From Pseudoduganella umbonata (lineage in GTDB: Bacteria > Pseudomonadota > Gammaproteobacteria > Burkholderiales > Burkholderiaceae_D), in contig NZ_JACHXS010000006.1 in the NCBI RefSeq assembly GCF_014192225.1, positions 124,001-188,000 on the forward strand: a DNA stretch of 64,000 bases. The letters are read 5' to 3'. This document shows positions 26,876 to 36,254 of the stretch, piece after piece. Every line of letters starts with the position of its first letter. Position 1 is the first letter of the stretch. The notes under the pieces were generated by a model. The model saw nothing but the letters and a program-made list of their open reading frames with translations, made no database searches and was not told the origin of the DNA. The translations under genes and the position numbers were made by a program.

Positions 26876-28669
26876 ATGAACAACATTCGCAATTTTTCCA
26901 TCATCGCCCACATCGACCATGGCAAATCCACGCTGGCGGACCGCATCATCCAGCTGTGCGGCGGCCTGTCGGACCGCGAGATGGAAGCCCAGGTGCTCGA
27001 TTCGATGGACCTCGAGCGCGAACGCGGCATCACCATCAAGGCCCAGACGGCGGCGCTGAAGTACAAGGCGCGCAATGGCGAAATCTACAACCTGAACCTG
27101 ATCGACACGCCGGGCCACGTCGACTTCTCGTATGAAGTCTCGCGCTCGCTGTCGGCCTGCGAAGGCGCGCTGCTGGTCGTCGATGCCTCGCAGGGCGTCG
27201 AGGCGCAGACGGTGGCGAACTGCTACACCGCGCTGGACCTGGGCGTGGAAGTCGTGCCGGTGCTGAACAAGATCGACCTGCCGAACGCCGATCCGCCGTC
27301 GGCGATCGCCGAGATCGAGGACGTGATCGGCATCGAAGCCGGCGACGCGGTGCACTGCTCGGCCAAGACCGGCCTGGGCGTCGAAGACGTGCTGGAATCG
27401 ATTATCGCCAAGGTGCCGCCTCCCAAGGGCGACCCCGCCGCACCGCTGCAGGCGCTGATCATCGACTCGTGGTACGACCCGTATGTCGGCGTCGTCATGC
27501 TGGTGCGCGTGGTCAACGGCACGCTGAAGCCGAAGGAAAAGATCCTCCTGATGGCCACCGATTCCGTGCAACTGGTGGAAGACATCGGCATCTTCTCGCC
27601 CCGTTCCGTGTCGCTGCCGGAACTGTCGGCAGGCCAGGTGGGCTTCGTCATCGCCGGCATCAAGGAACTGAAGGTGGCCCGCGTGGGCGACACCATCACC
27701 ACCGCCGTCAAGCCGGCCGAAGCGCCGCTGCCGGGCTTCAAGGAAGTCCAGCCGCAGGTGTTCGCCGGCCTGTTCCCGGTGGAAGCGAACCAGTACGACG
27801 CGTTGCGCGATTCGCTGGAAAAGCTGAAACTGAACGATGCGGCGCTGATGTACGAGCCGGAAGTGTCGCAGGCGCTGGGCTTCGGCTTCCGCTGCGGCTT
27901 CCTGGGCCTGCTGCACATGGAAATCGTCCAGGAGCGCCTGGAACGCGAATTCGACATGGACCTCATCACCACGGCACCGACCGTGGTATACGAAGTCGAG
28001 CAGCGCGACGGCTCCATCCTGAAGGTGGACAATCCTTCGCGCATGCCGGACCCGTCGCACATCAACGACGTGCGCGAGCCGATCGTCACCGTCAACCTGT
28101 ACATGCCGCAGGAATATGTCGGCTCCGTCATCACGCTGTGCATCGCCAAGCGCGGCGTCCAGCTGGACATGGCCTACCACGGCCGCCAGGTGAAGCTGGT
28201 GTATGAAATGCCGATGGCCGAGATCGTGCTGGACTTCTTCGACCGCCTTAAATCCACCTCGCGCGGCTATGCGTCGATGGATTACGAGTTCAAGGAATAC
28301 CGCTCGGCCGACGTGGTCAAGGTCGACATGCTGATCAACAGCGAGAAGGTCGACGCGCTGGCCATCATCGTGCACCGCGCCAACGCGCCATACCGCGGCC
28401 GCCAGGTGGCGGCGAAGATGCGCGAACTGATCCCGCGGCAGATGTTCGACGTGGCGATCCAGGCTGCGATCGGCTCCAACATCATCTCGCGCGAAAACGT
28501 CAAGGCATTGCGCAAGAACGTGCTGGCCAAGTGCTATGGCGGCGACATCTCGCGGAAGAAAAAGCTGCTGGAAAAGCAAAAGGCTGGCAAGAAGCGCATG
28601 AAGCAGGTCGGCTCGGTTGAGATCCCGCAAGAAGCATTCCTGGCAATCCTCCAAGTGGAAGAGAAATGA
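26876..28669 (+). CDS. lepA: elongation factor 4 (LepA)
   Basis: 597 residues. The G domain shows IAHIDHGKSTLADRI (G1), DTPGHVDFSYEVSRSL (G3) and VLNKIDLPNAD (G4). Domains II, III and V follow, with the LepA-specific C-terminus ending KAGKKRMKQVGSVEIPQEAF. The GTPase acts on the ribosome during translation or assembly. The stop codon overlaps the lepB start (ATGA), which indicates translational coupling. This is the usual lepA-lepB operon. Confidence 0.98.
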   Translation: MNNIRNFSIIAHIDHGKSTLADRIIQLCGGLSDREMEAQVLDSMDLERERGITIKAQTAALKYKARNGEIYNLNLIDTPGHVDFSYEVSRSLSACEGALLVVDASQGVEAQTVANCYTALDLGVEVVPVLNKIDLPNADPPSAIAEIEDVIGIEAGDAVHCSAKTGLGVEDVLESIIAKVPPPKGDPAAPLQALIIDSWYDPYVGVVMLVRVVNGTLKPKEKILLMATDSVQLVEDIGIFSPRSVSLPELSAGQVGFVIAGIKELKVARVGDTITTAVKPAEAPLPGFKEVQPQVFAGLFPVEANQYDALRDSLEKLKLNDAALMYEPEVSQALGFGFRCGFLGLLHMEIVQERLEREFDMDLITTAPTVVYEVEQRDGSILKVDNPSRMPDPSHINDVREPIVTVNLYMPQEYVGSVITLCIAKRGVQLDMAYHGRQVKLVYEMPMAEIVLDFFDRLKSTSRGYASMDYEFKEYRSADVVKVDMLINSEKVDALAIIVHRANAPYRGRQVAAKMRELIPRQMFDVAIQAAIGSNIISRENVKALRKNVLAKCYGGDISRKKKLLEKQKAGKKRMKQVGSVEIPQEAFLAILQVEEK

Positions 28670-29586
28670 CATTGCAAAGCATCCTTGGTAACTTCGCGCT
28701 GATCCTGTTCGTATTGATGGTGGTTACCGGGATCGTCTGGGTCCTGGACGTGTTTTACCTGGCGAAAGGCCGCCGCGCCGCCGCCGACAGGGCGCTGGCC
28801 GAATACGACGCCCGCACCGCCAAGCTGACGGCGGACGGCATCAAGGTCGACAGCAATGCGCAGACCCGCGCCCAGATCGAGCAGGGCTTGCTGAAGCAGC
28901 CGACGTGGGTCGAATATTCGGGCAGCTTCTTCCCGGTGATCGCCCTGGTGTTCGTGCTGCGCTCGTTCCTGTTCGAGCCGTTCAAGATTCCATCGTCGTC
29001 GATGGTGCCGACCCTGCTCGTGGGCGACCTGATCCTGGTGAACAAGTTCACGTACGGCATCCGCCTGCCGATCGTCAACCGGAAGATCATCCAGCTGAAC
29101 GACCCGCAGCGCGGCGACGTGATGGTGTTCAAGTACCCGATGGACATGAGCCAGGATTACATCAAGCGCGTCGTCGGTGTGCCGGGTGATAAGATCACTT
29201 ATGAAAACAAGCGTTTGACCGTGAACGGCAAGCCGATCAGTTACGCGCCGCTGGAAGATTATCTCGAAGACGAGACCCTGAATTACAAGAAGCAATTCAA
29301 GGAAAACCTGTCCGGCACCGAGCACCGCATCCTGAACGACGACCGCGCCGCAACGCTGAACCTGTCGGACGTGCGCGACTTCCCGGGCAAGGAAGCCTGC
29401 ACGTACACGTACGACGGATTCACGTGCACCGTGCCGGCGGGTAACTACTTCATGATGGGCGACAACCGCGACAACAGCGCGGACAGCCGTTACTGGGGCT
29501 TCGTGCCGGACAGGAACATCGTCGGCAAGGCCGTGGCGGTATGGATGAACCTGTCCAATCCGCGCCGGATCGGCGGCATCCAGTAA
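28666..29586 (+). CDS. lepB: signal peptidase I
   Basis: 306 residues. Two N-terminal transmembrane helices (about 8-27 and 85-103) precede the catalytic Ser in FKIPSSSMVPTLLVGD. The catalytic Lys is in YIKRVVGVPGDKITYEN, and Box E is MMGDNRDNSADSRYWG. It cleaves Sec and Tat signal peptides at the outer face of the inner membrane. It is translationally coupled to lepA through ATGA. Confidence 0.97.
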   Translation: MTLQSILGNFALILFVLMVVTGIVWVLDVFYLAKGRRAAADRALAEYDARTAKLTADGIKVDSNAQTRAQIEQGLLKQPTWVEYSGSFFPVIALVFVLRSFLFEPFKIPSSSMVPTLLVGDLILVNKFTYGIRLPIVNRKIIQLNDPQRGDVMVFKYPMDMSQDYIKRVVGVPGDKITYENKRLTVNGKPISYAPLEDYLEDETLNYKKQFKENLSGTEHRILNDDRAATLNLSDVRDFPGKEACTYTYDGFTCTVPAGNYFMMGDNRDNSADSRYWGFVPDRNIVGKAVAVWMNLSNPRRIGGIQ

Positions 29587-29631
29587 GCGGCCCGGTCACC
29601 GGTCACCGGCAGGGAAAAACAGGGAGCTTCG

Positions 29632-30021
29632 ATGCGGGAAATGGATTGGCTGGCCTACAAGCAGCGCGGCATCTCGCTGACCGGCCTGATCGTGGTGCTG
29701 GCACTGGTCGGCCTGATCGGCGTGCTGGCGATGAAGATCCTGCCCACGTACACCGAATACCGCGCGGTCAACGACGCGATCGGCAAGGCCAGGACCGCCG
29801 GCAGCACGCCGCAGGAAATCCGTGCCGCGTTCGACCGGAGCGCCGAGGTAAACTACATCAGCGCGATCAGTGGCCGCGACCTGACGATCGAGCGCATCGA
29901 TGGCGAACTCGTGGTCTCGTTCGCCTACGACAAGAAAATCCACCTGGCCGGACCGGCCAGCGTGCTGCTCGAATACAGCGGCTCGACCGCCAAGGCTGGC
30001 AAGACCGCCGCCGAGCAGTAA
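29632..30021 (+). CDS. DUF4845 membrane protein
   Basis: 129 residues behind GGGAG. A single N-terminal transmembrane helix (ISLTGLIVVLALVGLIGVLA) is followed by a small periplasmic domain (ILPTYTEYRAVNDAIGKA and FDRSAEVNYISAISGRDL). This pseudopilin-like protein is conserved between lepB and rnc in betaproteobacteria, and its function is unknown. Confidence 0.88.
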   Translation: MREMDWLAYKQRGISLTGLIVVLALVGLIGVLAMKILPTYTEYRAVNDAIGKARTAGSTPQEIRAAFDRSAEVNYISAISGRDLTIERIDGELVVSFAYDKKIHLAGPASVLLEYSGSTAKAGKTAAEQ

Positions 30022-30085
30022 TACGCCAGCAATACCCAGTCATTCAACAGATACAACAGGCACGACAGACAGGACACACAGGACG

Positions 30086-30874
30086 ATGAATCTACAGTTA
30101 TTGCAAACCAAGCTGGGCCACACGTTCGGGGATGCTGGATTGCTGCAGCAGGCCCTGACGCACCGCAGCCACAGCAGTTTGCATAACGAACGCCTGGAAT
30201 TCCTTGGCGATTCGATCCTGAACTGCGCGGTGGCGTCGATTCTTTACGAGCGCTACCTGCAGATCGACGAAGGCGACCTGTCGCGGCTGCGGGCCAACCT
30301 GGTCAAGCAGCAGTCGCTGTACGAGATTGCCCAAAAGCTGGAACTGTCGCAATTCCTGCGGCTGGGCGAAGGCGAGCTGAAGTCGGGCGGGTTCCGCCGG
30401 CCGTCGATCCTGGCGGACACGCTCGAGGCGCTGCTCGGCGCGATCTTCCTCGATGCCGGCTTCGATGCGGCAGCGAAGGTGGTGCGTTCGTTTTATATCC
30501 CCATCCTCGACACGGTCGACCCGCGCACGCTGGGCAAGGATGCGAAAACGCTGCTGCAGGAGTTCTTGCAGAGTAAAAAGATTTCGCTGCCGCTGTATAA
30601 CGTCGTCGCCACGCATGGCGCCGCGCACAGCCAGGAATTCGAGATCGAGTGCCTGGTGCCCAAGCTGGGCATCCAGGTCTACGGCCGGGGCGGCAGCCGC
30701 CGTGCCGGCGAACAGGCAGCCGCCAAGCTGGCGCTGGAAGTAGCCGAGCAGGCCCTGCAGAAAGCGCCGGCCGCCGCACGCCGTGCCAAGCCGCGCGCCG
30801 CGCAGCTGAAGCTGGCGGGCATCGCCACCGTCCAGGGCGACGAGCCGGCGGAAAAAAAGCTCGCCAACAAATAA
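30086..30874 (+). CDS. rnc: ribonuclease III
   Basis: 262 residues from ATG 30086. The RNase III signature NERLEFLGDSIL and the second acidic cluster DTLEALLGAIFLD are present. A double-stranded RNA-binding domain follows (DAKTLLQEFLQSKKISLPLY, RRAGEQAAAKLALEVAEQAL). A basic Ala-rich tail of about 40 residues extends beyond E. coli RNase III. It processes rRNA precursors and structured mRNAs. The next gene, era, starts 12 bp downstream. Confidence 0.97.
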   Translation: MNLQLLQTKLGHTFGDAGLLQQALTHRSHSSLHNERLEFLGDSILNCAVASILYERYLQIDEGDLSRLRANLVKQQSLYEIAQKLELSQFLRLGEGELKSGGFRRPSILADTLEALLGAIFLDAGFDAAAKVVRSFYIPILDTVDPRTLGKDAKTLLQEFLQSKKISLPLYNVVATHGAAHSQEFEIECLVPKLGIQVYGRGGSRRAGEQAAAKLALEVAEQALQKAPAAARRAKPRAAQLKLAGIATVQGDEPAEKKLANK

Positions 30875-30886
30875 CCGAGAAACATC

Positions 30887-31789
30887 ATGACTGACGCCAC
30901 CACGCCCGCGGATTTTCGCTGCGGCTATATTGCCATTGTCGGCCGCCCCAATGTGGGCAAGTCGACGCTGATGAACACGCTGATCGGCGCCAAGGTCAGC
31001 ATCACGTCGCGCAAGGCGCAAACCACGCGCCACCGCATTACCGGCATCCAGACGCTGCCCGACGCGCAATTCATCTACGTCGACACGCCGGGCTTCCAGA
31101 CGCGCCACTCGAACGCGCTGAACAAGACACTGAACAAGACCGTCACCGGCACGCTCGATTCGTCGGACGTGATCCTGTTCCTGGTCGAGGCGGGCACCTT
31201 TGGCGAGGCCGACCAGCAAGTGATCGACCTGCTGCCGAAGAACGTGCCGGTGGTGCTGGTCATTAACAAGTCCGACCGCGTCAAGGACAAGGCCGTGCTG
31301 CTGCCGTTCGCGCAGCAAGTGGCGTCGAAGTTCGACTTCGCCGCCGTGGTGCCCGTCTCGGCCAAGCTGCGCTTCCAGCTGGACGGCCTGCAGAACGAGA
31401 TCAAGCGCCTGCTGCCGGAGAACCCGCCGATCTTCGGCGAGGACGACATTACCGACCGCAGCGAGAAATTCCTCGCCTCCGAGATCGTCCGCGAAAAACT
31501 GTTCCGCTTCGTCGGCGACGAACTGCCGTACACGAGCACCGTGCTGATCGAAAAGTTCGAGCAGGAAGGCAACCTGCGGCGCATCTTCGCCGCCATTCTC
31601 GTCGAACGCGATGGCCACAAGTCCATGATCATCGGCAACAAGGGCGCCCGGCTGAAGGAAGTGTCCACCCAGGCCCGCCTGGACATGGAGCGGCTGTTCG
31701 GCGGCCCCGTGTACCTGGAAATCTGGGTCAAGGTGAAATCCGGCTGGGCCGACAACGAAGCCGGCCTGCGCGCTTACGGCTACGAATAA
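30887..31789 (+). CDS. era: GTPase Era
   Basis: 300 residues. IVGRPNVGKSTLMNTLIG (G1), YVDTPGFQTRH (G3) and VINKSDRVKD (G4) make up the GTPase. A C-terminal KH domain is present (GHKSMIIGNKGARLKEVSTQ). It assists 30S subunit maturation by binding the 16S 3' end. It is followed 6 bp later by the annotated start of recO. Confidence 0.98.
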   Translation: MTDATTPADFRCGYIAIVGRPNVGKSTLMNTLIGAKVSITSRKAQTTRHRITGIQTLPDAQFIYVDTPGFQTRHSNALNKTLNKTVTGTLDSSDVILFLVEAGTFGEADQQVIDLLPKNVPVVLVINKSDRVKDKAVLLPFAQQVASKFDFAAVVPVSAKLRFQLDGLQNEIKRLLPENPPIFGEDDITDRSEKFLASEIVREKLFRFVGDELPYTSTVLIEKFEQEGNLRRIFAAILVERDGHKSMIIGNKGARLKEVSTQARLDMERLFGGPVYLEIWVKVKSGWADNEAGLRAYGYE

Positions 31790-31795
31790 ACCAGC

Positions 31796-32926
31796 ATGGC
31801 GAAGGCGGGAATTCGGGGGGCCCCGCTCCCCGCCGACGAAGCGGGAGATGGCTTGCAAGCTATCGCACTCCCCGAAACTTCCGGACTGCAGGGAGCTCCG
31901 ATCCCTGTAGCAAGCACTTCCGTGTCCACCTCGGGGGCAGGCACGAAAGTGGACACGGGCCCGGCTGTTGATGGCGGCGCAGCCATGCCTGAGCACGTCT
32001 CGTACGCATCCCCTGCCCAAGTGCCCGTGTCCACTTCGGGCCCAGGCACCGAGGTGGACACGAACTCGACCTTGGAAGTGCGCGATCGGGCGGCCACATA
32101 CGCCCCCAATGCGGATGAGCTCGTGTCCACTTTCGTGCCTGACCCCGGGGTGGACACGGCCCCGGCGGTAGCGCCCCCGCAGCAAACCCGCAAGCGCACC
32201 GCGCCGCGCACGGTCGGCACCCGCGTCACGGCGCAGCCGGCCTTTGTCCTCCACAGCTATCCCTACAAGGAAACCAGCCTGATCGTCGAGCTGCTGACGC
32301 GCGATTTCGGCCGCGTGGCGCTGATCGCGAAAGGTGCCAAGCGCCCGCACTCGCAGTTGCGCGGCGTGCTGCAAACCTTCCAGCCGCTGTCGACGGGCTG
32401 GACCGGCAAGAACGAGCTGCGCACGCTGACCGATGCCGACTGGGTCGGCGGCCTGCTGCCGCTGGAAAAGACTGCGCTGCTGTGCGGCTTCTACCTCAAC
32501 GAGCTGCTGGTCAAGCTGCTGGCGCGCGACGATGCGCACCCGGCATTGTTCGACCATTATGTGTCGACGCTGAACCAGCTCGCCCACAACGAACCGCCGC
32601 CGATCGTCTTGCGAAAGTTCGAAACGGCCTTACTTAAAGAGACCGGGGTGGCGGCGGACCTGGCGCGCTGCGCGGACAGCCGCGGCAGGGTCAAGCCCGG
32701 CATCCAGTACGTGGTGGACCCCGAACGGGGCCCGCGCCCGGCCCGCGACAACGATACGGCCCCCCGCGTGGCCGGCAAGACGCTGCTCGACATGGAGCGC
32801 GAGGAATACACCGACCCGGCCACGCAGGCGCAGAGCAAGCAGCTGATGCGCTTCCTGCTGGCCCACCAGCTGAACGGCGCACCGCTGAACACGCGCCAGA
32901 TTTTGATCGACCTGATGCAACTGTAA
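31796..32926 (+). CDS. recO: DNA repair protein RecO with a repeat-derived N-terminal extension
   Basis: 376 residues if started at ATG 31796. The RecO core begins near residue 140 (TVGTRVTAQPAFVLHSYPYK) and runs to the end (OB fold, then helical domain; family length about 230-250). The first 140 residues have no RecO homology. They contain three VST...VDT segments that are translations of three 37-bp palindromic repeats. The spacing of the repeats (105 and 96 bp) keeps the frame open. Either the start lies further downstream (an in-frame ATG at 31985 and GTG codons exist) or the protein really has this tail. RecO works with RecR in RecF-pathway repair. Confidence 0.85.
   Translation: MAKAGIRGAPLPADEAGDGLQAIALPETSGLQGAPIPVASTSVSTSGAGTKVDTGPAVDGGAAMPEHVSYASPAQVPVSTSGPGTEVDTNSTLEVRDRAATYAPNADELVSTFVPDPGVDTAPAVAPPQQTRKRTAPRTVGTRVTAQPAFVLHSYPYKETSLIVELLTRDFGRVALIAKGAKRPHSQLRGVLQTFQPLSTGWTGKNELRTLTDADWVGGLLPLEKTALLCGFYLNELLVKLLARDDAHPALFDHYVSTLNQLAHNEPPPIVLRKFETALLKETGVAADLARCADSRGRVKPGIQYVVDPERGPRPARDNDTAPRVAGKTLLDMEREEYTDPATQAQSKQLMRFLLAHQLNGAPLNTRQILIDLMQL
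31921..31957 (+). repeat. 37-bp palindromic element, copy 1
   Basis: The 9-bp arms CGTGTCCAC and GTGGACACG flank a 19-bp centre with TCG/CGA pairing inside. It can fold into a hairpin. It is in the same orientation as copy 2 and opposite to copy 3. Confidence 0.85.
32026..32062 (+). repeat. 37-bp palindromic element, copy 2
   Basis: It has identical 9-bp arms and the same total length as copy 1. The centre reads TTCGGGCCCAGGCACCGAG. It lies 105 bp after copy 1. Confidence 0.85.
32122..32158 (+). repeat. 37-bp palindromic element, copy 3 (inverted)
   Basis: It has identical arms. The centre is the reverse complement type of copy 1 (TTTCGTGCCTGACCCCGGG), so the element is inserted in the opposite orientation. 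It lies 96 bp after copy 2 and about 55 bp before the RecO core. Confidence 0.85.
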
Positions 32927-32948
32927 AAGCTACCGAAAAGAACAGACC

Positions 32949-33707
32949 ATGAGCTTCCTGCACCCCTCCGGCACGATGATCGACCTGGGCGTCAACATCG
33001 ACCACGTGGCCACGCTGCGCAACGCGCGCGGCACCAAGTACCCCGATCCGATCCGCGCCGCGCTGCTGGCCGAACAGGCCGGCGCCGACTGCATCACGCT
33101 GCACCTGCGCGAAGACCGCCGCCACATCAAGGATGAAGACGTGATCCGCCTGGCGCCGCAACTGATCACGCGGATGAACCTGGAAGCGGCCGTCACGCCG
33201 GAAATGATCGACTTCGCCTGCCGCATCAAGCCCGCGGATGTGTGCCTGGTGCCGGAAAAGCGCACCGAGATCACCACCGAGGGCGGACTGGACGTGGTGC
33301 GCTTCCACAAGGAAGTGGCTGCCGCGGTGAAGCAGCTGCAAGGCGAGAACATCCGCGTCAGCCTGTTCATCGATGCCGACGAAGCGCAGATCCAGGCCGC
33401 CGCCGACGTCGGCGCGCCCGTCATCGAACTGCACACGGGCGCCTATGCCGATGCCGAAGGCGAGGAGCAGCAGCGCGAACTCGAGCGCGTTCGCAACGGC
33501 GTGCAATGGGGTGTGCGGCACGGCCTGAAGGTCAATGCCGGCCATGGCCTGCACTACACGAACGTGCAGGCGATCGCCGCCATCCCGCAGATCGAGGAAC
33601 TGAACATCGGCCACGCGATCGTCGCGCACTCGGTGTTCGTCGGCTGGGAAAACGCCGTACGGGAGATGAAGGCCATCATGGTCTCCACCCGCCTGGGAGC
33701 GCGATGA
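32949..33707 (+). CDS. pdxJ: pyridoxine 5'-phosphate synthase
   Basis: 252 residues. LGVNIDHVATLRNARGTKYP, TLHLREDRRHIKDEDV, VCLVPEKRTEITTEGGLDV and GHAIVAHSVFVGWENAV are PdxJ signatures. It condenses 1-deoxyxylulose 5-phosphate with 3-amino-2-oxopropyl phosphate in vitamin B6 synthesis. Its TGA overlaps the acpS start as ATGA. Confidence 0.97.
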   Translation: MSFLHPSGTMIDLGVNIDHVATLRNARGTKYPDPIRAALLAEQAGADCITLHLREDRRHIKDEDVIRLAPQLITRMNLEAAVTPEMIDFACRIKPADVCLVPEKRTEITTEGGLDVVRFHKEVAAAVKQLQGENIRVSLFIDADEAQIQAAADVGAPVIELHTGAYADAEGEEQQRELERVRNGVQWGVRHGLKVNAGHGLHYTNVQAIAAIPQIEELNIGHAIVAHSVFVGWENAVREMKAIMVSTRLGAR

Positions 33708-34102
33708 TCCACGGGATCGGCACCGACATCTGCAAGGTTCCCCGCATCGGCGAAGCGCTGGCCCGCTCGGGCGAACGCTTCGCCCGCCGCGTGCTCGGTC
33801 CCGACGAACTGGCCGTGTTCCGCGCACGCAGCGAGCGCAACAGCGTGCGCGGCGTGCGCTACCTGGCCACCCGCTTCGCCGCCAAGGAAGCGTTCTCGAA
33901 AGCGCTGGGCCTCGGCCTGCGCCCGCCCATGACGTGGCCGGCCGCGCAGTTGCTCAACGATGCGCTGGGCAAGCCGTGCATCGTCTGCAGCGGCGATCTG
34001 AAACAATACATGGAGCAGCACCGGCTGGCGGTGCAGGTGTCCGTCAGCGATGAAGAGGAATACGCGGTCGCTTTCGTGATCGTGGAGAGGCTTGATGAGT
34101 GA
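33704..34102 (+). CDS. acpS: holo-ACP synthase
   Basis: 132 residues from ATG 33704, overlapping pdxJ by 4 bp. The motifs HGIGTDICKVPRIGEAL and ATRFAAKEAFSKALGLGL carry the Mg2+-binding Asp and Glu/Lys of AcpS. It transfers phosphopantetheine from CoA to S37 of ACP (acpP at 20705). It overlaps uvrC by 8 bp. Confidence 0.95.
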   Translation: MIHGIGTDICKVPRIGEALARSGERFARRVLGPDELAVFRARSERNSVRGVRYLATRFAAKEAFSKALGLGLRPPMTWPAAQLLNDALGKPCIVCSGDLKQYMEQHRLAVQVSVSDEEEYAVAFVIVERLDE

Positions 34103-35996
34103 AATGAGCAGCGAGAATACGGTGGAGATGACAGAAGACGCAGCGGCGGGAATGCCGACGCCGTCCGCGCGCGAGCAGGTGCTGGCGACAGTCGCCAAGC
34201 TGCCCAACCTGCCGGGCGTGTACCGCTACTTCGATGCGGAGGACAAGGTTCTCTACGTGGGCAAGGCGCGCGACCTGAAAAAGCGCGTGTCGAACTACTT
34301 CCAGAAGAACCTGTCCAGCCCGCGCATCGCGATGATGGTCGAGCGCATCGCCCGGCTGGAAACGACGGTCACGCGCAGCGAAGCCGAAGCGCTGATCCTC
34401 GAAAACAACCTGATCAAGACGCTGCAGCCGCGCTTCAACATCCTGTTCCGCGACGATAAGTCGTACCCGTACCTCAAGCTGACCGGCGACGCGGTGCCGC
34501 GCATGGTGTATTACCGGGGCGCCGTCGACAAGAAGAACCAGTACTTCGGCCCGTTCCCGTCGGCGTGGGCGGTGAAGGAGTCGATGCAGATCCTGCAGCG
34601 CGTGTTCATGCTGCGCACCTGCGAGGACAGCGTCTACCAGAACCGCACGCGCCCGTGCCTGCTGAACCAGATCGGCCGCTGCAGCGCGCCATGCGTGGGC
34701 GCGATCAGCGCCGAGGATTACCGGGTCGACGTGAACAACGCCGCCCGCTTCCTGCGCGGCCGTACCACCGAGGTGATGGAGGAACTGGAGCAGAAGATGC
34801 ACGGCTACGCCTCCGACCTGAAGTTCGAGCAGGCCGCCGCGGTGCGCAACCAGATCCAGTCGCTGTCGAAGGTGCTGCACCAGCAAAGCATGGAAACCTC
34901 CGATTCGGACGTGGACATCCTCGCCGTGGTGGTGCAGGGCGGCCGCGCCTGCGTCAACCTGGCCATGGTGCGCGGTGGCCGCCACCTGGGCGACCGTGCC
35001 TACTTCCCCACCCACGTGATGGATGCGGAGGCGGTGGCCGAACAGCCGATGGATGTCGAGGTGCTGTCGGCCTTCCTGGTCCAGCACTACACGGAAAAGA
35101 CCATTCCCGGCGTGCTGATCCTGAACATCGAGTTCGACCAGCCGGAACTGATCCTGGCCTTGCAGGAGCAGTGCGGCCACCGCATCAACCTGCTGTTCCA
35201 GCCGCAGGGCCAGCGCCGCCAATGGCTCGAGCTGGCCCAGAAGGGCGCCGAGATCGCGCTGGCGCGGCTGCTGTCCGAACAGGGCTCGCAGCAATCGCGC
35301 ACGCGCGCGCTGGCCGACGTGCTGGGCCTGGAAAACGACGATCTCGAAACGCTGCGCGTCGAATGCTTCGACATCAGCCATACGATGGGCGAGGCGACGC
35401 AGGCTTCATGCGTGGTGTTCCATCATCACCAGATGCAGAACGGCGAGTACCGGCGCTACAACATCAACGACATCACGCCCGGCGACGATTACGCCGCGAT
35501 GCGCCAGGTACTGATGCGCCGCTACGAGAAGGTGGCCAATGGCGATGGCGTGATGCCCGACGTGGTGCTGATCGACGGCGGCAAAGGGCAGGTGGAAATG
35601 GCGCGCCAGGTGTTCGTCGAACTGGGCCTCGACATCGGCCTGATCGTCGGCGTGGCGAAAGGCGAGGGCAGGAGGGTGGGCCTGGAAACGCTGATGTTCG
35701 TCGACGGCCGTCCGCCGCAGGAACTGGGCAAGGAATCGGCCGCGCTGATGCTGGTGGCGATGATCCGCGACGAGGCCCACCGCTTCGCGATCACCGGCAT
35801 GCGCGCCAAGCGCGCCAAGACGCGCCAGACGTCCACGCTGGAGGAAATCGAGGGTATCGGCGCCAAGCGCCGCCAGCGGCTGCTGGCCCGCTTCGGCGGC
35901 CTGCGCGGCGTGACGAATGCCAGCATCGACGATCTGAAATCGGTCGAGGGCATATCGGCGAAACTGGCCGAAGAAATCTACCGCCGCCTGCATTAG
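34095..35996 (+). CDS. uvrC: excinuclease ABC subunit C
   Basis: 633 residues from ATG 34095 behind GGAGAGG. The N-terminal GIY-YIG nuclease reads PGVYRYFDAEDKVLYVGKAR. A Cys-rich CLLNQIGRCSAPCVG segment, the UvrB-binding UVR motif (DLKFEQAAAVRNQIQSL), the RNase H-like nuclease (ECFDISHTMGEATQASCVVF) and a C-terminal double HhH (IEGIGAKRRQRLLARFGGLR) follow. An extra acidic N-terminal stretch of about 25 residues precedes the core. It makes both incisions in nucleotide excision repair. Confidence 0.97.
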   Translation: MSEMSSENTVEMTEDAAAGMPTPSAREQVLATVAKLPNLPGVYRYFDAEDKVLYVGKARDLKKRVSNYFQKNLSSPRIAMMVERIARLETTVTRSEAEALILENNLIKTLQPRFNILFRDDKSYPYLKLTGDAVPRMVYYRGAVDKKNQYFGPFPSAWAVKESMQILQRVFMLRTCEDSVYQNRTRPCLLNQIGRCSAPCVGAISAEDYRVDVNNAARFLRGRTTEVMEELEQKMHGYASDLKFEQAAAVRNQIQSLSKVLHQQSMETSDSDVDILAVVVQGGRACVNLAMVRGGRHLGDRAYFPTHVMDAEAVAEQPMDVEVLSAFLVQHYTEKTIPGVLILNIEFDQPELILALQEQCGHRINLLFQPQGQRRQWLELAQKGAEIALARLLSEQGSQQSRTRALADVLGLENDDLETLRVECFDISHTMGEATQASCVVFHHHQMQNGEYRRYNINDITPGDDYAAMRQVLMRRYEKVANGDGVMPDVVLIDGGKGQVEMARQVFVELGLDIGLIVGVAKGEGRRVGLETLMFVDGRPPQELGKESAALMLVAMIRDEAHRFAITGMRAKRAKTRQTSTLEEIEGIGAKRRQRLLARFGGLRGVTNASIDDLKSVEGISAKLAEEIYRRLH

Positions 35997-36026
35997 CGAG
36001 GTCATGGCTGCGTTGCAGCCCCTCGC
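35996..36026. other. long hairpin at the uvrC stop codon
   Basis: GCGAGG/CCTCGC outer and GGCTGC/GCAGCC inner stems flank a GTT loop, with one unpaired TCAT. The hairpin starts in the stop codon and has no T-run. It may protect the 3' end or serve as a bidirectional or Rho-dependent terminator structure. The remaining spacer to pgsA (about 230 bp) shows nothing else. Confidence 0.5.
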
Positions 36027-36254
36027 CGCGCTGAAGCACTGGCTGCGGTGCTACGCCTTGCCCTGACCGCGCTAATGCAGGCGGACTGCCTGGGTTCGAC
36101 GGCTGTGGTTCCGCGACTATATGCAGAGGATCGGTTACCCATCCGTCCTGCTGAACCGTGCTTGCTGGCATTACCCCGGTCGGCAAGGTAGACTAGCGGC
36201 GCGTTATTACAATTCCTACAGTCGCCGCCTTTACCCGCCGCCTTTGCCTCACTT

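Noticed and set aside
26870..28672. Long open frame (about 600 codons) antisense to lepA
   Set aside because: It mirrors the strong codon bias of a real gene on the other strand. The peptide is His/Arg/Asp rich without domains and has no ribosome-binding site.
30098..32587. 829-codon open frame antisense to rnc, era and recO
   Set aside because: It crosses three genes with clear conserved domains on the plus strand. The product is low complexity, so it is a high-GC shadow.
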